Shown here: positions 59,140 to 64,000 of the stretch, piece after piece
How positions within the stretch are numbered: the first letter of the stretch is position 1
Layout: each line of letters starts with the position of its first letter
DNA from: Melitaea cinxia
Taxonomy: Eukaryota > Arthropoda > Insecta > Lepidoptera > Nymphalidae
Reading direction: 5' to 3'
Assembly: GCF_905220565.1 (NCBI RefSeq)
Contig: NC_059395.1
Span: 13,619,289 to 13,683,288, forward strand
DNA length: 64,000 nucleotides
Made by a program: the position numbers and the translations under genes
The notes under the pieces: model-generated
What the model was told of the DNA's origin: nothing
Seen by the model: the letters and a program-made list of their open reading frames with translations, nothing else
Databases searched by the model: none

Positions 59140-59830
59140 GTAAAAATTTTACCCCTCATGGGCCTAAAGAAGTTTCACTTCAAAAAGCTATATGGGTGCC
59201 ACATGAACACACTGAATGAAACCTAATGAACCGTGTACTCATTATTTTGCGATTCTCTCTTAAGACATAATGATATCGAACCATTTTTGAAGAAATTGAT
59301 TAATTACCGGTGACGAAAAGTAGATCACCTGCGATGAGAATGTACGAAAGAGATCGTAGTCAAAGGTCGGTCAAGCTGCACAGACCTTCGCAAAATCCGG
59401 GTTGACATGCAATAAGGTGATGTTGAGTGTATGGTGAGATTGGAAGGCCATCATTCATTATGAGCTTTTACCGCCAGGCAAAACCATCAGTTCGGATTCC
59501 TACTGTCAACAGCTGGTGAGACTTAAGCAAGAAATTGAGAATAAGCGGCCAGAATTGATAAACAGAAAAGGTGTGGTCTTTCATCACGACAGCGCCTGAC
59601 CATATACGTTTTTAACCACTCAAGAAAAATTGAGAGTTTGAATGCGAAATCTTATTTCATCCACCATAAAATTCCAATCTAGCGCTCTCAGATTTCCATC
59701 TGTTCAGAATTATTCAGGTAGTGTAAAGTTAATATCAGGGCAGGACTGTCAAACCTATTGTTTGCGGTTTATCTATCAATGAGAAGTCCCGTAGGTATAT
59801 CCGCAGAATTAAACTTAATCTAATCTTACC
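59140..59830 (+). pseudogene. mariner-family transposase fossil
   Basis: Plus-strand translation gives AIWVPHE near 59185, TGDEK followed by TAG (59321-59323) where the family has Trp, then WKAIIHYELLPPGKTI near 59440, and HHDSA followed by TGA (59597-59599) where the family has Arg. SDFHLF lies near 59690. Both stops are in the same frame. The catalytic Asp neighbourhoods are recognisable but the gene is dead, and no terminal repeats were identified. Confidence 0.88.
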
Positions 59831-60000
59831 TACGTATGATTCTTAGTATATTACATCACATAATTATTATATAATATTTATTATTATTATTTAATGTATT
59901 TTATACATTGTAACATTTATTTTACAACATAACATTACATTTTACATCTTACATTTGTGTAGGAACTTCAATTGACAATATATTTTTTCTATACATAGGT

Positions 60001-61612
60001 ATTTATTTATTTATTTATTTATTTACACTTTCGCACACTAATACAAGGTTTTAACAGCATAACAAATGAAATATAAAAATAAAATTTGCATCAGCTGCAA
60101 CAGGCGGCCTTATCGCTAATACAGCGATCTCTTCCAGGCAACCTTTGGGCAGAGGACTAAATAAGAAGTGTGGATGGGGCGCAAAAATGTTATGTAACAT
60201 ACATATGAACATAGTCACAAACGTACATGTACACCAAATACATTTACTTACATATACATAATACTTACTTACATATACATACATTCAGATATATACATAT
60301 ACATATATACATACACATACATATACATACACATACACAAATACATATATATCAATAATAGTAAAAAAAAAACCTGATAAATTTTAAATGACAGACAAAA
60401 CATCATAGCATAAAGTACTCATTGAAATAAAATTGCTTGACATACATTAAGACGATAAATACATTTCTTTTGTGAGTTTTTTAAATGTCGCTAATGTTTG
60501 AGCATTCTTTATAGACAGTGGCAATGAGTTCCAAAGACGACAAGCTTCCACAGTAAAAGATTTAGAATAAAAGGATGTAGAATGTGGAGGGATCTTCAAT
60601 ATCCGACTTTCTTTCGAACGGAGAGGCCGTTCGTGAGAATTACTGAGAAACTCAAATCGATTTTTTAAATAGTGCGGAGCAGAAGGATTGAAGAGGATAG
60701 TATAAAGAAGGGTCAATATGTGAGTATTCCTGCGAAGTCGTATAGGAAGCCACTTGAGTTTTTTTCGAAATTCAGAAACGTGGTCATATTTGCGAAGTCC
60801 AAATATAAATCGAATACAGAGGTTTTGTAGGCGCTCAAGTTTATTTACTTGTTCCTCATTTATATTAATAAAGCACGTATCGGCGTAATCAAGAATGGGA
60901 AGCAGAAGGGATTGCGCTATCTTTATTTTAGTGGAAATAGGGAGAAAGTTACGTAGCCTTTTTAGCAATTTCATCGAGGCAAACAATTTCCTACTTACTT
61001 CATTAACATGAGGAATCCAAGAAAGATATTTATCAAAAGTAACTCCCAAATTTTTAACCTTATCACTTATCGGTAAACAAACCCCATCAATTATTAATGG
61101 CGGTAATTGCGTCCAGTTGATACGGGAAATCAACTTCTGACTGCCGACGACAATAACCTGCGTTTTTATAGGATTAACCCTTAAACCATAAGACTTACTC
61201 CATCGTTGAATAGATGTAAGATCTTTATTCAACAAATTTATACATTGCGAGATTTCACTGAGATGAGATTGTGAGTAGATTTGAAGATCATCTGCGTACA
61301 AATGACAGAGAGAAGAGATGTGATTAGTGACAGATGAAATAAAAATCGAAAATAATAGAGGGGACAACACGCCACCTTGCGGCACGCCAGCTTTACTCAT
61401 ACACCAGTTGGAAGAATGACCATCAATGTGTATGCGCTGCCGACGATTGTGCAAGTAATTATGAAACCAGTCAATCACTTCAGGAGATATGTTAAGAGAA
61501 CTAAGTGTGGCTAGTAGTAAATCAAAATCAATAGCATTAAAAGCATTACTGAAATCAAGTAAAATTAATACTGTGACGAGTTGATTGTCCATACCTAATC
61601 TGATGTCATCTC
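60001..61612 (-). mobile_element. 5'-truncated LINE copy with open RT
   Basis: Same family as 26037-31010. It includes a 381-codon open frame (61592-60447), a 3' UTR with the conserved stem-loop (60112-60128), CATA-type repeats (about 60200-60350) and a TTTA tail (60001-60026). It is truncated upstream of the RT LLDFSNAF block. Confidence 0.88.
60447..61592 (-). CDS. Truncated LINE reverse transcriptase frame
   Basis: 381 codons. It begins just before LLDFSNAFNAIDF (first catalytic Asp) and has AGVPQGGVLSPLLFS, HLYADDLQIYS (catalytic YADD), then the C-terminal region with LCIRFIFGLRKYDH and the end FKKLTKEMYLSS. The endonuclease and RT fingers are missing, so it cannot act alone. Close relative of the RT at 26439-28427 but clearly diverged. 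Confidence 0.9.
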   Translation of the reverse strand: MDNQLVTVLILLDFSNAFNAIDFDLLLATLSSLNISPEVIDWFHNYLHNRRQRIHIDGHSSNWCMSKAGVPQGGVLSPLLFSIFISSVTNHISSLCHLYADDLQIYSQSHLSEISQCINLLNKDLTSIQRWSKSYGLRVNPIKTQVIVVGSQKLISRINWTQLPPLIIDGVCLPISDKVKNLGVTFDKYLSWIPHVNEVSRKLFASMKLLKRLRNFLPISTKIKIAQSLLLPILDYADTCFININEEQVNKLERLQNLCIRFIFGLRKYDHVSEFRKKLKWLPIRLRRNTHILTLLYTILFNPSAPHYLKNRFEFLSNSHERPLRSKESRILKIPPHSTSFYSKSFTVEACRLWNSLPLSIKNAQTLATFKKLTKEMYLSS

Positions 61613-62060
61613 ATCATGATCATGTATTTATTTCATTAATAGGTACCAATTAGATGATCATATATTGAATGAGTGTTCTAACTTTTTAAAATGTCGCTTA
61701 AGCGAATGTCTATTTAATTACCACTACTACAAAAAAGGATTGAAAATAATTTCTTTTAAGAAAAAATTTACAAAATTTTGGCATTTAGCACATCAACGCG
61801 GTTATGTTTCCTATATATAATAAAGTACTCTGTGGTTATGCTTATACAGACATTATGGTCACTACGCTGCTCATACAAAATAGACAACGTTATATTTTAC
61901 AATAATACATGTTATAAGTAGGCTTAAAGCTATTAGGCTTAAGCTATACTAAGATTCATTACTAGTAACAAACAGACAGACAAACAGAAAAGAACCAAAT
62001 TTAAAAAAAATGTATTGTTTTGGCCACAGTGTTATCGTCACATTATTTTCTCAAAAGGTT
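61613..62060. other. Intergenic, no gene seen
   Basis: AT-rich. Nothing recognised. Confidence 0.4.
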
Positions 62061-62063
62061 TAT

Positions 62064-62588
62064 GGGAGCGTCCATAAATTACGTGAGGTGGATTTTCAAA
62101 TTTTCTGTCCCTCCCTCCCCCCCCTGGTGAGATTTTATTCAACCCCCTCCCCCATCCCCCAATCTCACGTGAGATTTTTCAAAATGTGGGTTTTTTACGT
62201 AAACGCGTTGGATTGTTATTGTAAAAATAAAAAATAAATTTGCTACGTGCTTTTATTTATGACTAGTTAAGACTAGTACTCAGACACAATCAACAACTCA
62301 GACAGTCAGTAGATGTATAACGTCGAAGTATGAATGAAATTATTTTCTTTCGAACGAATTAGTGAATGATCTTAATCGTATTACGATTACCTACGCTTAA
62401 GATTACCTTAATCTTAAGCTTGTACAATCAGGATTAAATGGACCAAAATAGTATATATTTTTTTGTATCAATCAGAAAAATTGCGTGATATTTGCCGAGG
62501 CCCCCTCTCTCCAACGTAAGATTAGATGAGATTTGACTCGACCCCCTCCCCCCCTTAAACATCTCACGTATTTTATGAACGCCCCCTA
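62064..62588. mobile_element. TIR element with C/G-rich blocks
   Basis: Left GGGAGCGTCCATAAATTACG, right (reverse complement) GGGGGCGTTCATAAAATACG. Internal polypyrimidine blocks alternate with 'tctcacgtgaga'. Similar layout to 23547-23957. Non-coding. Confidence 0.7.
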
Positions 62589-62880
62589 TGTAATGACTAA
62601 TGATCAAATCGGATACAGTTACGATTTTATATTGCGTCACTAATAAAAATAAGTTCATATTTAAGTTTTTGTCCAATCCAATTATAAGAAATATTTGTTA
62701 ATCAAAGATATGCCTATGTGCGTACCTACACAGGTACATGTGTTACAAACTAAAATTTTAAAACAGGTATGTGAACATTTTTATTGGTTTGAATGAACCC
62801 TGATTTTACGGCTCGTAGTCAAAAGAAACGCTTTCATAGTTTTTTAACTGATTGCACTTTTACTCGTAAATCATATGAAA

Positions 62881-63189
62881 TCTAATATATAAAATTCTCG
62901 TGTCGGGGTGTTTGTAGTTAAACTCCTCCGAAACGGCTTGACCGGTTCTCATGAAATTTTGTGCGCATATTGGGTAGGTCTGACAATCGAACAACATATA
63001 TTTTTCATCCCCCTAAATGTTAAGGGTAGTCCACCCTATTTTATTTTTTTTACATAAATTATTAATTTTTGATTTGATTATGATTTGGTGTTGAAAAATA
63101 CATGTAACCCTAAATTTTCACCCTTCTACCACCAACCCCTATTTTTAAATAGCGTTTAGCGGCAAAACAACGTTTGCCGAGTCAGCTAG
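62881..63189 (+). mobile_element. Short non-autonomous Helitron
   Basis: A|TCTAATATATAAAATTCT ... GAGTCAGCTAG|T, 309 bp. 3' hairpin CGGCAAA-ACAACG-TTTGCCG. Second copy of 21238-21547. Confidence 0.9.
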
Positions 63190-63890
63190 TAGATATATAA
63201 ACCTAAAAGATTTAGCTTTAAGACATTGAATTGAAATTATTATTAACATTACAGTTAAATTTAAAAATTACAGTTAAAAACATTTTTATTAGGGAGAAAA
63301 AATTAAAGAAACAGTACGACTAATGAAAAAATTATAAGTAAAAGCTTTTAGTTCCTAATAAATATTAATAAAAAAAAATTTAAATAACTTACATTTTTAT
63401 TGAAGGAATTAATCGATTCGTTGTCAAACAAAAACTTTATGACATATGTAGGTCAAAGAAGCGTGCGTCCTATGCTTTCTCACAATACATTAACTTAACA
63501 AAATTCCACCCAACGCACACTAGAGTGCCACAACAACTAAACTACGCTTGCACCGACAGCGTAGTTAAGGTGACGTCATTTTAAGGACGCGATAACACAA
63601 TATACGAAGTCGTGACTCGTGATACGATAAGTATATCTATAGTTTATGAGCGAATTAAGAAACTCAGTTTATATGACAAAATAAAAATGTATTTGTTTAC
63701 AGCCAGAAATAATAAATATACATAAAATTTGCATAGCAATAAGGCATAAAAAATAAATAAAGAATTGTATCTCCGCTAAAAACTGTGTTTATAATTTACT
63801 ACTGAGCTATTTTACAATAAGGATATTGTATTCGCTAATATAAAAGTTTATATTATATATATGTTGGAGCGTTAAATAGTGCTGCTTTTT
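63190..63890. other. Intergenic, no gene seen
   Basis: AT-rich. Nothing recognised. Confidence 0.4.
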
Positions 63891-63891
63891 T

Positions 63892-64000
63892 AACCGACTT
63901 CCAGAAAAGGAGGTTCTCAATTCGACTGTATTTTTTTATTTAAGTTACTTCAGAACCTTTGACTGGGTGGACCGATTTCGAAATTTTTTTTTAATCGAAA
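63892..64000. mobile_element. AACCGACTTC element cut by the window end
   Basis: Starts AACCGACTTC and follows the first 110 bp of 49329-50008. Confidence 0.8.

Overview
This is an AT-rich, intron-rich, transposon-dense eukaryotic window. Its repeats (A|TC...CTAG|T Helitrons, tRNA-headed SINEs, an R1-clade LINE tail, repeats ending in AACCGACTTC) are of the kind typical of a moth or butterfly, so I infer Lepidoptera; the species cannot be read from the sequence.

The only host protein-coding genes I can support are three paralogues of 1-acyl-sn-glycerol-3-phosphate acyltransferase (AGPAT/LPAAT, PlsC family), which makes phosphatidic acid from lysophosphatidic acid and acyl-CoA in the ER membrane. 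Copy A (+, 1-7408) enters already in its second exon. Copy B (+, 19415-24154) is complete: five exons, 282 codons. Copy C (-, 54213-38450) is complete: six coding exons, 272 codons, spread over almost 16 kb. I rebuilt the exons from splice sites, reading phase and motif alignment; where they correspond, all three share intron phases 2, 1, 0 and 1. A and B are close (about 79-86% identical per exon) and in tandem; C is more distant and inverted. C keeps an intron inside the first coding region of B.

Layout: 1-7408 copy A with a Helitron, an R1-clade LINE tail and a 2-kb repeat block in its introns. 7409-19414 a second near-identical 2-kb block, a decayed LINE carrying a piggyBac-type MITE, a LINE tail and TA-rich sequence. 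19415-24154 copy B. 24155-38449 intergenic, with an almost full-length LINE on the minus strand (26037-31010; ORF1, endonuclease and reverse transcriptase all recognisable), hairpin MITEs and an R1-clade tail. 38450-54213 copy C, whose introns hold SINEs, a TIR element and a Helitron with a 283-bp tandem array. 54214-64000 intergenic: a SINE, a decayed LINE, a 5S rRNA pseudogene, a mariner fossil, another LINE copy and a short Helitron.

I found no CRISPR, operon or clearly new biochemical system. The most interesting signals are the AGPAT cluster (one copy with a changed motif IV), two Helitrons with internal tandem arrays, a LINE 3' stem-loop with paired base changes, and several near-perfect hairpins.
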